The notes: generated from the letters alone by a model not told the origin. Counted from the stretch's first letter, positions 23,381 through 34,223 are shown. The stretch: DNA of 64,000 nucleotides from Listeria goaensis (GCF_900186125.1 NZ_FYBQ01000011.1:46331-110330); one strand, 5' to 3'. Translations and numbers: made by a program.

Positions 23381-25537
23381 ATGGATAAGAATCAGTTGGA
23401 AGATTTACTTGGAAAAATGACACTTGATGAAAAAATTAGTCAGATGATGCAACTTTCACCGATATTCTTCAAAGGAACCGAAATGCAGGGCGAAATTACT
23501 GGACCGATGGAAGAGCTCAATTTGACGGAAAGCATTATTCAAAATGCGGGTTCGGTTTTAGGGTCGAGCTCGAAAAAAGATATGTTACAAATTCAGGAAG
23601 AACATATGAAAACAAATCGCTTAGGAATTCCGCTTGTTTTTATGGCGGACATCATTCATGGGCATAAAACGATTTTTCCTATTCCGCTAGCACTAGGCGC
23701 ATCTTTTAGTGAAGAGGTGGCAAGTGAAATGGCTCGAGTTTCGGCACTTGAAGCGACAGCAAGTGGGCATCATGTGACATTTTCTCCGATGGTGGATTTA
23801 GTTCGGGACCCGCGCTGGGGACGTGTCATGGAATCTACAGGCGAAGATCCACATTTGAATAGTCGCTTAGGTGCGGCGATGGTTCGCGGATACCAAGGCG
23901 GAAATTTGCAGGAAGATTACACGCGCTTAGCTGCTTGCGTGAAACATTTCGCGGCATACGGAGCCCCGCAAGGAGGACGTGAATATCATACAGTTGATAT
24001 GAGTAAACGCGAGTTTTATCAAAATTATTTACCAGCTTATCAGGCGGCGCTTGAAGCGGGTGCGAAAATGGTGATGACGTCTTTCAATATACTAGAAGGC
24101 GTTCCGGCGACTATGAATAAATGGCTAAATCGAGACGTTTTACGGCAAGAACTTGGTTTCTCAGGCGTGCTGATTTCAGATTGGGGCGCAGTGAAAGAAG
24201 TTATTAATCACGGGACGGCAGCTGATACGAAAGAAGCCGCAAAAGGCGCGCTCCTAGCGGGTGTTGACCTTGAAATGATGACGGAATGCTTTATTACAAA
24301 TCTAAAAGAGCTCGTTGAAACGGGCGAGGTCTCGGAGGGGTTATTAGACGAAGCGGTGATGCGTATGCTCGTATTAAAAGAGGAGCTAGGGCTCTTTAAA
24401 GATCCTTATCGGGGATTAAAACGGGATTCGCGTAGCGGAGATATTTTGTCTGATGAGAACCGCCAAGTAGCAAGAAATGTCGCGCATGAATCAGCCGTGC
24501 TGTTGAAAAACAATGCAAACATTTTACCCCTTGATTTCAACCAAAAAATCGCGTTGATTGGACCGCTTGCGGATAGTCAAGATGTTTTGGGCGGTTGGGT
24601 TGTGTACGGCGAACAGAAAGATGCGGTGTCGATGGCGGACGCCTTCTCGGGCAAATTCAGCGCCACAGAAATTGTGTCCACTGACTACGAGCAAATCTCG
24701 GAAAACGTGTTGCAGGAAGCGGAAGAGGCAGCCAAAAATGCGGACGTCGTCGTTTTATGTGTTGGCGAAAAAAGCGAGTGGAGTGGTGAGGCGGCAAGTC
24801 TTGCGACAATTCGCTTACCGGAGGCGCAATATGAGCTCGCTAAACGTGTTGCAAAGGCAAATTCGGCAGTCGTGACGGTTCTATTCAACGGTCGCCCGCT
24901 TGATATCCACGATTTAGTTGACCATTCTGAAGCGGTTTTAGATGTCTTTTTCCCAGGAACAGAAGCTGGAAATGCCATTTTTGATTTGCTGACGGGAGAA
25001 GTAAATCCTTCTGGGAAGCTATCGATGACCATTCCGCAAACAACTGGACAAATTCCAATTTTCTATAATGAGCTGCGCACGGGTCGCCCAAAAACGGCGC
25101 AAAACGCGGGTGAGAAATATTTGTCGCAGTATTTGGATATTCCAAATGAACCGCTGTTTCCGTTTGGTTTTGGGTTAAGCTATACGAATTTTGTGCTTAG
25201 TGAAATGGAAATGGCGGACGAAATCGCGCTAGCGGATACGCTTCACGTAAAAGTGACGGTTCAAAATATGGGCGAATGCGCCGGCAGCGAAGTCATTCAA
25301 GTATATCTGCAAGATATTACAGCGAGTGTTTCCAGGCCGCTAAAAGAGCTTAAGGCGTTTCAAAAAGTGCGCCTAGAACCGGGTGAGAAAACGACACTTT
25401 CTTTCGCTTTAACAAAAGAAGATTTTTCGTTTTATTTACCGGATTTGACTGTGGCGCAGGAAGCTGGGCTTCACCGGGTGTTTATTGGAACGAGTAGTGT
25501 GGATGTGAAAAGTTTTGAGGTTAGGGTGGTTAGATGA
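23381..25537 (+). CDS. bglX: GH3 beta-glucosidase acting on beta-1,2-glucooligosaccharides
   Basis: 718 residues, no signal peptide, so cytoplasmic. It has the GH3 TIM barrel, the catalytic nucleophile Asp267 in SGVLISDWGA, the substrate-binding VKHF block near residue 187, a second alpha/beta domain (from about 400) and a C-terminal fibronectin type III domain (from about 640). The syntenic L. innocua enzyme (Lin1840) hydrolyses sophorose and longer beta-1,2-linked glucans; I infer the same substrate here. The AGGAGG site fixes the start. The stop overlaps the next start as ATGA, coupling it to the phosphorylase. Confidence 0.9.
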   Translation: MDKNQLEDLLGKMTLDEKISQMMQLSPIFFKGTEMQGEITGPMEELNLTESIIQNAGSVLGSSSKKDMLQIQEEHMKTNRLGIPLVFMADIIHGHKTIFPIPLALGASFSEEVASEMARVSALEATASGHHVTFSPMVDLVRDPRWGRVMESTGEDPHLNSRLGAAMVRGYQGGNLQEDYTRLAACVKHFAAYGAPQGGREYHTVDMSKREFYQNYLPAYQAALEAGAKMVMTSFNILEGVPATMNKWLNRDVLRQELGFSGVLISDWGAVKEVINHGTAADTKEAAKGALLAGVDLEMMTECFITNLKELVETGEVSEGLLDEAVMRMLVLKEELGLFKDPYRGLKRDSRSGDILSDENRQVARNVAHESAVLLKNNANILPLDFNQKIALIGPLADSQDVLGGWVVYGEQKDAVSMADAFSGKFSATEIVSTDYEQISENVLQEAEEAAKNADVVVLCVGEKSEWSGEAASLATIRLPEAQYELAKRVAKANSAVVTVLFNGRPLDIHDLVDHSEAVLDVFFPGTEAGNAIFDLLTGEVNPSGKLSMTIPQTTGQIPIFYNELRTGRPKTAQNAGEKYLSQYLDIPNEPLFPFGFGLSYTNFVLSEMEMADEIALADTLHVKVTVQNMGECAGSEVIQVYLQDITASVSRPLKELKAFQKVRLEPGEKTTLSFALTKEDFSFYLPDLTVAQEAGLHRVFIGTSSVDVKSFEVRVVR

Positions 25538-28500
25538 TTACAATTGGAAAAGGTCAATTTGAGGCGAAATTTTTTGAAACGGGGCACTTACATGCGCTTT
25601 TGTATGACGGGGTGCTTGTGAATCAAGTATTGCAAAACCCGCTTGAAACGCGGTTAGGACAAATTTTCTTACGGGCGGACGGGAAAAGTTATCCGCTATT
25701 AAATGAAGACGCGACGTTTTCCTATCATGCGAGTGCGGTTAGCTATGCGGGTACTTTACCTGTTGGAAGCTATTTGGTAACTTTTCATATCCATGCAGAT
25801 GGTTGGTTTTATGAGGTGGCAGCGGATATTCAAGGAAGTTATGATTTAATTTATATTCAGGATTTAGGGCTTGCTGATGTTTCAGCTGTTAGAACGAACG
25901 AGGCGTACATGGCGCAGTACCTTGATTATAATGTGCTTGATACGGAGCGTGGGAAGGTTATTTTGACGCGGCAAAACCAGCCGCAAGCGGGGAATCAATT
26001 TCCGGGCGCTGAATTTGGTGCTTTAAGTAAAATTACACGGTTTGTGACAGACGGATTCGATTTTTACGGGACGGGCGTTAAACTTTCCGAAGCGCCGGAA
26101 GGACTTCTAGGCGACGGACTTAAAAATCGCAAATGGCAATATGAAATGGCGCTGGTCGGTTTACAAACGGAACTTTTGCAAGGGAAGGAAAAAACGTGTT
26201 TTTATGGGCTGCTCACGCGAAATCAAATGGAAGCGACTACATCTGTAACTTCTACCGCGAAACTAAACGCGCTTTTTGATAGTTTGGAAGAAAGCGATTT
26301 TCAATTGGGCGAAAAAATGGTGCGACAACACGGGCATGCGGCAGAAATTAGAGGCGAAACGGCATCTGCAAAATGGCTTCAGGCGCACTATCCAGCACGC
26401 CTGTTTGAAGAGCAGTCGGCAAACAAAACGCTAAGTTTTTTTACCCCAGAAAAAGCGCATGTTGTTTTAAAGGAAAAAGAACGCCTGGTGGAGCGTGCGC
26501 ACGGCACGATTTTGCTTGATCAAGTTGACTTGCTCTCGCCGGAAAACACACTGGCGACAACGGTTTATATGGCGGGCGTATTCCAAACGCATGTGACGCT
26601 TGGGAACACGAACATGAATAAATTTAGTTCGCATCAGCGAAACGCGCTTAATTTGCTTCAAACGAGTGGCCTCCGAATTTATTTGCGCAAAACTGACGGG
26701 CTTCATCTGCTCACGATGCCGAGTGTATTCGAGATGCAGACGAACCGCGCGAAATGGATTTATCTGTTGGCTGATGACACACTTACAGTGGAAACAAAGC
26801 TTTCCAGTGGAAGCAAAAAAGTGCTTGTTACGATTCGTTCTGAGCAAAACAAAACGTATGATTTTATCATGACGAATCAAGTTAGCATGGGGCCAAATGA
26901 ATACGAAAATGAGTTTTCACGGACGGAAACGGACGGCACGCTTATTTACAAGCCAAAAAACAACGTGCGCTATCCCAATTTGGCGTACCATATTTCCGGC
27001 AATTTTGACGAAGTAACAGATGAGCGTTTTATTGCGCATGCAGCGATTAACACGGCTGATTTAGATTGCTTTATCTACTCGAAGAAAGAAAGCGCGCATT
27101 TTGAAGTTCAAGCTACGTTAGACGGTCGTTTTTTTGCCGAAAAAGAAGCGGATTTTGAGCAGTTTTATGATAAGCTACTTGGACAGTTCAAGCTTTCGCA
27201 TGACTCCACTTTTGCTGAAAAGTACAATTTGACGGCTTACTGGTATGCGCACCAAATGTTGATTCACTATGCTTCGCCGCACGGTCTTGAACAAGGTAGT
27301 GGCGCCGCTTGGGGGACGCGTGATGTGTCGCAAGGGCCATTTGAATTTTTCCTTGCAACGGGACAAAAAGAAGTGCTTCGCAAACTTATTTTGAAAGTGT
27401 TTTCGCATCAATACGCCGAAACGGGCGACTGGCCGCAGTGGTTTATGTTCGATGAATACGTCGACATTCAGCAAGAAGAAAGCCACGGAGACGTCATCGT
27501 TTGGCCGCTCAAAATGGTCGGCGATTATCTGGCGCTTTCAGGGGATAAAACGATTTTGGAAGAAAGCATTCCGTTTATTTCGGCGAGAACAAAAGGATAC
27601 ACCGACTCGAAAGAAACTTTAAAGGCACACATCGAAAAAGCTGTTGCGACAATTGAAAGTCGCTTTATGAAAGGGACTTCGCTTTCCAATTATGGTGACG
27701 GCGACTGGGACGACACTTTGCAGCCGGCAAACAGTGAACTTAAAAAACGGATGGTTTCCAGTTGGACGGTCGCGCTGACGTACCAAGTGATGCAGCATTT
27801 GGGGGACGAAATGCCAGAGGGCAAACATTATGCGGAGCTTGCGGATGCAATTAAGCGTGATTTTAACAACTATATGCTTGGCACTACAGATGTCATTCCT
27901 GGGTTTGTGTATATGAAAGATGAAAAAACAGCGGAATTTATGATTCATCCGCAAGATAGAGAAACGAAAATTGATTACCGTCTAATTCCGTTAACAAGAA
28001 GCGTCATCGCCGAACTTGTGAGCGATGAGCAGCGCAAGAAAAATTTTGATATTATCGAAGAGCATTTGCTCCACCCTGATGGCGTCCGTCTGATGAGCGC
28101 ACCGGCGCATTACGCGGGTGGTGTGAGCAAGCACTTTAAACGGGCGGAGCAAGCAGCAAACTTTGGTCGTGAGGTCGGTTTGCAATACGTTCACGCACAC
28201 ATTCGCTATATTGAATCGCTTGCGAAAATTGGGGACGGTCGCGCAGTGCACATGCTAGATGTGATTAACCCAATTCAAATTAGTGAGGTTGTACCAAACG
28301 CAGCTACGCGTCAAAGCAATACGTACTTTAGTAGTTCAGATGCGGCTTTCCTTGACCGCTACGCCGCGCAAGATGATTTCGCTGCTGTGAAAAAAGGAAG
28401 TATTCCCGTGAAAGGCGGCTGGCGCATTTATTCAAGCGGACCTGGCATTTACTTAAACCAATTGATTCGCTCCGTTTTAGGCATTCGCGAAACGGCAAAT

Positions 28501-28740
28501 CATTTTGAGTTTGATCCTGTTTTACCGCGGGATTTAGACGGCCTTAAAGTGACGATGGAACTTTCTGGACGCACGCTAAATCTAACTTTCAAGTTGAGCA
28601 CGGAAAAAGGGATTACTTTCGCAGGGGAAACGCGGCGTGAGCTTTTGCGTAATCCATACAGAGAGGGCGCTCTTTTTATCCCAAAAGCGGAACTTGAAAA
28701 AGGGGAGCATGCACTTGAAATTTTGTTTACCAGCATTTAA
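25534..28740 (+). CDS. GH94 1,2-beta-oligoglucan phosphorylase
   Basis: 1068 residues, the large multi-domain form of GH94. It splits beta-1,2-linked glucooligosaccharides with phosphate to glucose 1-phosphate and a shorter chain, saving ATP. The N-terminal beta-sandwich begins ITIGKGQFEAKFFETGHLHA. The (alpha/alpha)6 barrel carries the catalytic-acid region GDGDWDDTLQ at about residues 720-729 and WGTRDVSQGPFEF near 590. The family is often annotated as cellobiose phosphorylase, but size and synteny fit the L. innocua 1,2-beta-oligoglucan phosphorylase (Lin1839). It is translationally coupled to the GH3 gene, so hydrolysis and phosphorolysis of the same substrate are coexpressed. Confidence 0.88.
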   Translation: MITIGKGQFEAKFFETGHLHALLYDGVLVNQVLQNPLETRLGQIFLRADGKSYPLLNEDATFSYHASAVSYAGTLPVGSYLVTFHIHADGWFYEVAADIQGSYDLIYIQDLGLADVSAVRTNEAYMAQYLDYNVLDTERGKVILTRQNQPQAGNQFPGAEFGALSKITRFVTDGFDFYGTGVKLSEAPEGLLGDGLKNRKWQYEMALVGLQTELLQGKEKTCFYGLLTRNQMEATTSVTSTAKLNALFDSLEESDFQLGEKMVRQHGHAAEIRGETASAKWLQAHYPARLFEEQSANKTLSFFTPEKAHVVLKEKERLVERAHGTILLDQVDLLSPENTLATTVYMAGVFQTHVTLGNTNMNKFSSHQRNALNLLQTSGLRIYLRKTDGLHLLTMPSVFEMQTNRAKWIYLLADDTLTVETKLSSGSKKVLVTIRSEQNKTYDFIMTNQVSMGPNEYENEFSRTETDGTLIYKPKNNVRYPNLAYHISGNFDEVTDERFIAHAAINTADLDCFIYSKKESAHFEVQATLDGRFFAEKEADFEQFYDKLLGQFKLSHDSTFAEKYNLTAYWYAHQMLIHYASPHGLEQGSGAAWGTRDVSQGPFEFFLATGQKEVLRKLILKVFSHQYAETGDWPQWFMFDEYVDIQQEESHGDVIVWPLKMVGDYLALSGDKTILEESIPFISARTKGYTDSKETLKAHIEKAVATIESRFMKGTSLSNYGDGDWDDTLQPANSELKKRMVSSWTVALTYQVMQHLGDEMPEGKHYAELADAIKRDFNNYMLGTTDVIPGFVYMKDEKTAEFMIHPQDRETKIDYRLIPLTRSVIAELVSDEQRKKNFDIIEEHLLHPDGVRLMSAPAHYAGGVSKHFKRAEQAANFGREVGLQYVHAHIRYIESLAKIGDGRAVHMLDVINPIQISEVVPNAATRQSNTYFSSSDAAFLDRYAAQDDFAAVKKGSIPVKGGWRIYSSGPGIYLNQLIRSVLGIRETANHFEFDPVLPRDLDGLKVTMELSGRTLNLTFKLSTEKGITFAGETRRELLRNPYREGALFIPKAELEKGEHALEILFTSI

Positions 28741-28786
28741 GAAAATGTGTATAATATAATAAAATAGCGAAAAGGAAGCGATTTAT

Positions 28787-29746
28787 TTGGTAGGAATTAA
28801 AGATATTGCAAAACAAGCTGGCGTTTCCATATCCACCGTTTCCTATGCGCTTAACGGAAGTTCGAAGGTGACGGAGAAGACACGGAAACGCATTCTAGCC
28901 ATTGCGAATGAGCTAAACTATGTTCCAAACATGGCCGCACGCACTTTGAAAACACGCGAAACAAAAATTATCGGCGCCTATTTGGCGAACTACGGCGGAG
29001 CTTTTTACGGACCACTTCTTGATGGACTCACGGAAACGCTGCGCAAATTAGATTATGAACTTATTGCCCTCAGCGGGGAAAAATCGCAGCGTTTTTTACC
29101 GGAAAAAATGATTGACGGTGCCATCATATTGGATGCTACGTTTAAAACGGAAGATATTTTAAAATACGCTGATCGCGGCCACAAAATGGTTGTGCTTGAC
29201 CGCGAACTGACGCACCCTAACATCCGCCAAGTCTTGCTAGATAACAAAGGAGGCGCCACTCTCGCTGTCGATTTCCTAAAAGAAGGGTTTAGCGGCGACT
29301 TTTATGTCATCAAAGGACCAAAAGATTCGTTCGACGGCAACGTCCGTTTTGACACCGCTCTCACGGAACTGGCGCGTTTTGATAGCGAAAAAGTCCACGT
29401 CATCGAAGGCGATTTTGAAGAAGCTTCTGGTGAGCTTGCCGCCGCCCAAATTGTTCGCGAATGGAAGCATCCCGTTTCGGTGCTTTCGCTAAACGACAAC
29501 ATGGCGATAGGAATGTACCGCTATTTCGCGAAACAAAATTTTGTCATTGGCCGCGATGTTCGCATTATCGGCTTCGATAACCGCGATGTCGGCGCCTATC
29601 TAAACCCGCGCCTAGCGACCATCGACTATTCCAAGTACAAATGGGGCGCTGTCGCCGCTGAAAAGCTCGTGAAATTGCTGCAACAAGAAGAAACTGAAAA
29701 CGAAATCATTTACACGTCGCTCATTCGAGGCGGCTCAGTCGGGTAA
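28787..29746 (+). CDS. LacI family regulator of the beta-1,2-glucan locus
   Basis: 319 residues from a TTG with AAGGAAG upstream. The N-terminal HTH is typical (IKDIAKQAGVSISTVSYALN, then KTRKRILAIANELNYVPN), followed by a periplasmic-binding-protein-like sensor domain. It lies 46 bases after the phosphorylase, and a TATAAT at 28750-28755 suggests an extra promoter of its own. The two GAAACGTTTC operators at 23.1 and 23.3 kb are its most likely targets; the inducer would be a sophoro-oligosaccharide. Confidence 0.9.
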   Translation: MVGIKDIAKQAGVSISTVSYALNGSSKVTEKTRKRILAIANELNYVPNMAARTLKTRETKIIGAYLANYGGAFYGPLLDGLTETLRKLDYELIALSGEKSQRFLPEKMIDGAIILDATFKTEDILKYADRGHKMVVLDRELTHPNIRQVLLDNKGGATLAVDFLKEGFSGDFYVIKGPKDSFDGNVRFDTALTELARFDSEKVHVIEGDFEEASGELAAAQIVREWKHPVSVLSLNDNMAIGMYRYFAKQNFVIGRDVRIIGFDNRDVGAYLNPRLATIDYSKYKWGAVAAEKLVKLLQQEETENEIIYTSLIRGGSVG

Positions 29747-29806
29747 ATTAAGGTGACAAGCAAAACGTACAGCACGAAATCAGATTGCAATTTGTCATTA
29801 CTCTAG

Positions 29807-29837
29807 GGTAAAGCCATATGGTTTTACCTTTTTTTTT
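29807..29837 (+). terminator. Rho-independent terminator after the LacI regulator
   Basis: GGTAAAGCC pairs with GGTTTTACC around ATAT, followed by a run of nine T. Confidence 0.92.
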
Positions 29838-29884
29838 ATGATATGATGAGCTTACTTAATGAATGAAAAAAGAGGAGATTTAAT

Positions 29885-31000
29885 ATGCAAAAAATTTGGC
29901 AGGAAAAATGGTTGGAACATGCATACGGTGAACCGACAGATATTCAAAACGCAATTTATGAGCCGCTTCAAAACGGGGACGATGTGATTGCGATTTCTCC
30001 GACCGGGACCGGAAAAACGGTTGCCTACACGCTACCAATTCTCGAAAAAATAGAAGCAAAACCACATACGCAGTGGCTCGTTTTGGCCCCAAGCCATGAA
30101 CTTGTCATGCAAATTTCAGATACCATTAAAACGTGGGTGAAAGACGGCATCACTGTGCTCCCGATTATCGGCGGGGCGAACGTCAAACGTCAAATTGAAA
30201 AACTAAAAAAGAAACCGCAAATCATTGTGGCATCGCCTGGGCGCGCACTGGAACTCATCAAGCTAAAGAAAATTAAGATGCATGAAGTCAAGACGATTAC
30301 GCTTGATGAGGCCGACCAATTGCTGCTGGCAGAAAATTTTAAAGCGACCATGGAGATTTTAGCTAGTAGTATGCGCGACAGACAACTGGTCCTCGTTTCG
30401 GCAACGAAACTAGATGATTCCGAACAATTTTTTAGACAAACCGAAAAAAAACCACTGTTCATTGAAGCGACACCAGTTGAGCGTGCGAATGAGAATGTGA
30501 CCCACCTTTACATGGAAGTCGAAAATCGCGATAAGGCCACGCTCATACGCAGACTCGAACACGTTCCGGGCATGCGCGCGCTTGTATTTGTTCGCGATAA
30601 ACCGAGAATGGATATTCTGTTAGAAAAACTCGCGTATGACGGGGTGAAGGCAGCTGGAATTCATGGCGACATACGCCGCGATGTGCGTAAAAAAACATTG
30701 CAAGCCTTCAAAAAAGCGGAATTAAATTTCCTTATCGTGACCGACGTCGCAGCCCGCGGCCTAGACATCCCAGACCTCCCGTACGTCATTCATTATGATC
30801 TTCCGAAAACAGAAAAAGAATATGTGCATCGTTCGGGACGAACAGGTCGAATGGGAAAAGCCGGAACGGTTATTAGTTTCGTCAATGAAAGAGAAACAAG
30901 AACGCTCAAGCAATATTTAACAGGCATAAATCAAACGGGAGAGCTTGTTCGTTTCTATAAAGGAAAACTTATGTCTGGTGCAGCACCGAAGAAAAAGTAA
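29885..31000 (+). CDS. DEAD-box RNA helicase (YfmL-like)
   Basis: 371 residues, the minimal two-RecA-domain form without a C-terminal extension. The Q-motif region is GEPTDIQNAIYEPL, Walker A SPTGTGKT (about residues 38-45), DEAD box TLDEADQLL, motif III SATK, motif V ARGLDIPDLP and motif VI HRSGRTGRMGK. The closest well-known relative is B. subtilis YfmL, which acts in ribosome assembly and cold growth. It is a single gene with AGAGGAG upstream; a gene-specific role here is inferred from family only. Confidence 0.9.
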   Translation: MQKIWQEKWLEHAYGEPTDIQNAIYEPLQNGDDVIAISPTGTGKTVAYTLPILEKIEAKPHTQWLVLAPSHELVMQISDTIKTWVKDGITVLPIIGGANVKRQIEKLKKKPQIIVASPGRALELIKLKKIKMHEVKTITLDEADQLLLAENFKATMEILASSMRDRQLVLVSATKLDDSEQFFRQTEKKPLFIEATPVERANENVTHLYMEVENRDKATLIRRLEHVPGMRALVFVRDKPRMDILLEKLAYDGVKAAGIHGDIRRDVRKKTLQAFKKAELNFLIVTDVAARGLDIPDLPYVIHYDLPKTEKEYVHRSGRTGRMGKAGTVISFVNERETRTLKQYLTGINQTGELVRFYKGKLMSGAAPKKK

Positions 31001-31080
31001 ACGTCTTTTTTAACAACTTGAAAGGCGCTTACAAAAACGAGTATAATAAAGATGAATGAGTTTTTAAAGGAGCGAAGGGC

Positions 31081-33759
31081 ATGTCGAGTAGAAAAGATGA
31101 AGTATTACAACACTTAAATGCGATGAATCAAAAAGTTTCAGCTGGAGATGTAGCAAATGCGCTAGGTATGGACCGGGCTAACGCCAGCAGGTACTTGAAT
31201 GACCTATTTAAAGAAAACAAAATTGAAAAACTACCTGGGAAACCAGTTTTTTATCAAGCTTTAAAGATAGAAAGTGAAGTTGATGCTACCTCGAATGAAA
31301 CAAGCGCTTTTGATCGTTTAATTGGTTCTAGTGACAGTTTAAAGGTTAGTATTCAACAAGCTAAAGCAGCGATTCTATATCCACCGCACGGTCTTCATAC
31401 GCTTATTTTAGGGAAAACGGGTACTGGGAAATCGCTTTTTGCGGAATGTATGTATCATTTTGCGAAAGAGTCTACCATGATTTCGAAAACCGCTCCATTT
31501 GTATCGTTTAACTGCGCCGACTACGCACAAAATCCGCAGCTTTTATTTGGTCAAATTTTTGGCGTTATAAAAGGCGCATATACAGGCGCAGAGGAAACAC
31601 GTTCGGGTTTGTTAGCAAAAGCAGATGGAGGTGTTCTCTTCCTAGATGAAATTCATCGCTTGCCGCCAGAAGGTCAGGAAATGCTCTTTACTTTTATCGA
31701 TAAGGGGGAGTATCGTCCGCTTGGTGAAAGTTCAAAAGTGCATACCGCACAGGTGCAAATTATTGGAGCGACAACGGAATCGCCAGATAATTTTCTCCTT
31801 GAAACGTTTACTAGACGGATTCCGATGACGATTACGCTACCGGCACTTTCAGAACGCAATTTGGAAGAGCGCTATCAATTGATTGAATTTTTCTTGAAGC
31901 AGGAAGCGCGCCGGTTAAACCAGCCGATTCGCGTACATCGCCAAGCTCTAATCGCCTTTTTACTTTATCATGCAAGCGCCAATGTGGGACAATTGCAACG
32001 TGACTTAAAATTGGCGTGTGCGAAAGCGTTCTTACATTATAAAACGAAGGCGACAAACTACATTTTAATCGAACAGGACGATTTGCCCATCCATGTTCAA
32101 AAAGGTCTACTGCACATGAAAGACGAGCCTGAAAAGCTTAATCGCCTTATTGACGTGAATAAAACGATTTTTAAATTTGCCGATTCGAGCGAGGAAAGTG
32201 CGGCCAAATATACGAACGTAAATGATGTCTACCAGGCCATTCAAGATCGTGCTGACGAATTGATTAAAGAGGGGAAAAATCAGACAGAGCTCGAGGCTGC
32301 ACTTTATGTGGACGTGGACCAATATTTCCACGATTATATGGTGCAACTTCCGACGCAACAAACGGCGAAGGAAATCATTGTCCCAGAAATTTGGCGGCTT
32401 ACGGAGCGCGTATATGAAGTGGCGACAAACCGCCTAGAACGGCAGTATAATGACAAGATGCGCTTTGCTTTTGCACTTCATTTACAAAGCACAATTGAAC
32501 GGATTCGCGAACAAAAACATATTATTCACCCCGATTTAAACAATGTTCGCAAAAAATATCCGAAGGAGTTCCAAGTTGCCATTGATATTTCTTCTTTAAT
32601 TGAGCAGGAACTAGGCATTGAAATCCCATTTGATGAAATTGGCTTCTTAACGATGTTTTTAACAGCAGAAGTGGTTGAATCGATGTTTGTGAGTGAAGCG
32701 CAAGTGGAAGTTTTAGTCCTCATGCATGGCCGCTCGACTGCAACGAGCATGGTGGAAACGGTGCAGGAACTTTTAAGCATTGAAAGTGGTACGGCAATCG
32801 ACATGCCGCTTTCGATGGAAGTGAAGACGATGTATGAAAAAGTTAAAAAACTGGTCGTCAAGTTAGATCCACAAAAAGGTGTGCTAATTCTTTCAGATAT
32901 GGGCTCGCTCGCTTCGTTTGGGAACATGCTGACAGAAGAGCTCGGCATTCGGACGAAAACGGTGACTATGGCTAGCACGCCGGTTGTGCTTGAGGCAATT
33001 CGAAAGGCTTCGCTTGGCAGGGGACTTGAAGACATCTACCAAAGTTGTCAGCAATTGTTTGAAAACAAATATAAAGCACAAATTTTACGGGCGAAACCTG
33101 CTAAAAATGTTGTTATTTTTACTTGCTTCACTGGAGAAGGCGTTGCCGAACAGCTTCGGGCTCGTGTGGAACCGCTTATTGACCAAACGAAAGTGGAAAT
33201 TATTGTTCTGCAATTTCTGCACAAAGAGGCGTTTCGTGAGCGCATTGATCAGTTGATGGAGGAATACAATATTTTAGCAATTATGGGTTCTGTTGAATTC
33301 CAGTATCGTGATATTCCATTTTTCAGTGCGCTTGAAGTCTTTTCAGATGGCGGCATCGACATTATCAAACGAATTTTAAATGACGAAGTACCTTATGAAA
33401 AATTAATTGCTTCTTTAAACGGAAATTTAACAGCTGTCGAGTCAGCGGAAGAGCTTGTTTATTTCTTGCGGAAAATCATTTCCGAGTTGCAAATTCAACT
33501 TAACTTAATTTTAGAACCGGGTGTTGACATCGGCATGATTTTACATTTAGCATTCCTAATTGAACGCATGCGCCTGGGTGCTGTTGACCGTGAGTTCCCA
33601 GATTTTAATGAGTTTGCGAAAAATCATTTAGTTGAGATGCAAGTCACCCAGCAAATGATGGAAAATGTGGAGCGCGAGTATAATATTACAGTGCCGCAAT
33701 CCGAAATTGCTTATCTCACGCAAATGATGCTCGCGAATCGAATTGGTGCGGCAGACTAA
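31081..33759 (+). CDS. Sigma-54-dependent PTS-regulated activator (LevR/ManR type)
   Basis: 892 residues. A winged HTH (about 1-65) precedes an AAA+ sigma-54 interaction domain with Walker A GKTGTGKS (near residue 111) and GAYTGA loop (near 165, Y in place of the usual F), then [13 protein letters not shown]. The C-terminal half has a PTS regulation domain (about 430-540), an EIIA-Man-like domain starting [14 protein letters not shown], an EIIB-Gat-like domain ([14 protein letters not shown]) and a second PRD. Phosphorylation by HPr and by an EIIB should tune activity to sugar supply. The near-perfect -24/-12 promoter and upstream dyad right behind the gene mark the EIIB-EIIA-DUF871 operon as its target. 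A TTGAAA/TATAAT promoter (18-base spacer) precedes it. Confidence 0.93.
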   Translation: MSSRKDEVLQHLNAMNQKVSAGDVANALGMDRANASRYLNDLFKENKIEKLPGKPVFYQALKIESEVDATSNETSAFDRLIGSSDSLKVSIQQAKAAILYPPHGLHTLILGKTGTGKSLFAECMYHFAKESTMISKTAPFVSFNCADYAQNPQLLFGQIFGVIKGAYTGAEETRSGLLAKADGGVLFLDEIHRLPPEGQEMLFTFIDKGEYRPLGESSKVHTAQVQIIGATTESPDNFLLETFTRRIPMTITLPALSERNLEERYQLIEFFLKQEARRLNQPIRVHRQALIAFLLYHASANVGQLQRDLKLACAKAFLHYKTKATNYILIEQDDLPIHVQKGLLHMKDEPEKLNRLIDVNKTIFKFADSSEESAAKYTNVNDVYQAIQDRADELIKEGKNQTELEAALYVDVDQYFHDYMVQLPTQQTAKEIIVPEIWRLTERVYEVATNRLERQYNDKMRFAFALHLQSTIERIREQKHIIHPDLNNVRKKYPKEFQVAIDISSLIEQELGIEIPFDEIGFLTMFLTAEVVESMFVSEAQVEVLVLMHGRSTATSMVETVQELLSIESGTAIDMPLSMEVKTMYEKVKKLVVKLDPQKGVLILSDMGSLASFGNMLTEELGIRTKTVTMASTPVVLEAIRKASLGRGLEDIYQSCQQLFENKYKAQILRAKPAKNVVIFTCFTGEGVAEQLRARVEPLIDQTKVEIIVLQFLHKEAFRERIDQLMEEYNILAIMGSVEFQYRDIPFFSALEVFSDGGIDIIKRILNDEVPYEKLIASLNGNLTAVESAEELVYFLRKIISELQIQLNLILEPGVDIGMILHLAFLIERMRLGAVDREFPDFNEFAKNHLVEMQVTQQMMENVEREYNITVPQSEIAYLTQMMLANRIGAAD

Positions 33760-33766
33760 AATATGC

Positions 33767-33794
33767 AGAAGTGTGTAGAAAGCTACACACTTCT
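33767..33794. promoter_or_regulatory. 12-bp-arm dyad, probable upstream activator site
   Basis: AGAAGTGTGTAG and CTACACACTTCT are perfect inverted repeats around AAAG. They lie 55 bases upstream of the -24 element (about -84 to -111 from the predicted start), a normal enhancer distance. The following sequence has no T-run, so a terminator for the activator gene is the weaker explanation. Confidence 0.6.
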
Positions 33795-33849
33795 ACTGAT
33801 TTTGTGTAAAAGAAAAAGAGGATACAGTAGGCATTTGAAAATAACGAAG

Positions 33850-33866
33850 TTGGCATGAAACTTGCA
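33850..33866 (+). promoter_or_regulatory. Sigma-54 (-24/-12) promoter
   Basis: TTGGCATGAAACTTGCA matches the RpoN consensus TTGGCACG-N4-TTGCW in all but one position with exact spacing. It is placed 43 bases before the EIIB gene and directly after a LevR-type activator gene. Confidence 0.9.
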
Positions 33867-33908
33867 TTCTAATAGTTTGTTGCTAAATTTCGATTTCGGA
33901 GGGTCAAA

Positions 33909-34223
33909 ATGAAAAAAATTATGCTCATTTGTTCGGCAGGAATGTCAAGTAGCCTACTTGTAAAAAGAATGACTGAGGTAAGCTCTGAACGCGGGATTGA
34001 AACGGAAGTACTCGCTGTTGCTGAGGCTGATGTTCATAAACATATCCAGAATACGGACGCCGTTTTACTCGCACCGCAAGTTCGTTTTTTAGCTAAAAAT
34101 TTAAAGAAAAAATTAGATCCACTTGGAATACCGGTTGAGATTATTGACAGCATAGACTTTGGCACCATGGATGGAAACAAAGTATTAGATCAAGCATTTC
34201 GAATGATGCAAGCGGATAATTAA
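33909..34223 (+). CDS. PTS lactose/cellobiose-family EIIB
   Basis: 104 residues. The phospho-accepting Cys8 is in MLICSAGMSSSLLVKRM, the standard EIIB-Lac/Chb loop. It carries phosphate from EIIA to the sugar via a separate EIIC. GGAGG precedes the ATG. It is the first gene of the sigma-54 operon. No EIIC gene is found in the operon, so it must work with an EIIC encoded elsewhere, or it may serve mainly to signal to the LevR-type activator. Confidence 0.92.
   Translation: MKKIMLICSAGMSSSLLVKRMTEVSSERGIETEVLAVAEADVHKHIQNTDAVLLAPQVRFLAKNLKKKLDPLGIPVEIIDSIDFGTMDGNKVLDQAFRMMQADN

Noticed and set aside
25534..28740. Annotation of the GH94 enzyme as cellobiose phosphorylase
   Set aside because: The length above 1000 residues and the neighbouring GH3, ABC and LacI genes match the characterised 1,2-beta-oligoglucan phosphorylase locus of L. 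innocua.
32526..33035. 169-codon minus-strand ORF inside the LevR-type activator
   Set aside because: Shadow frame opposite well-supported PRD and EIIA-like domains.
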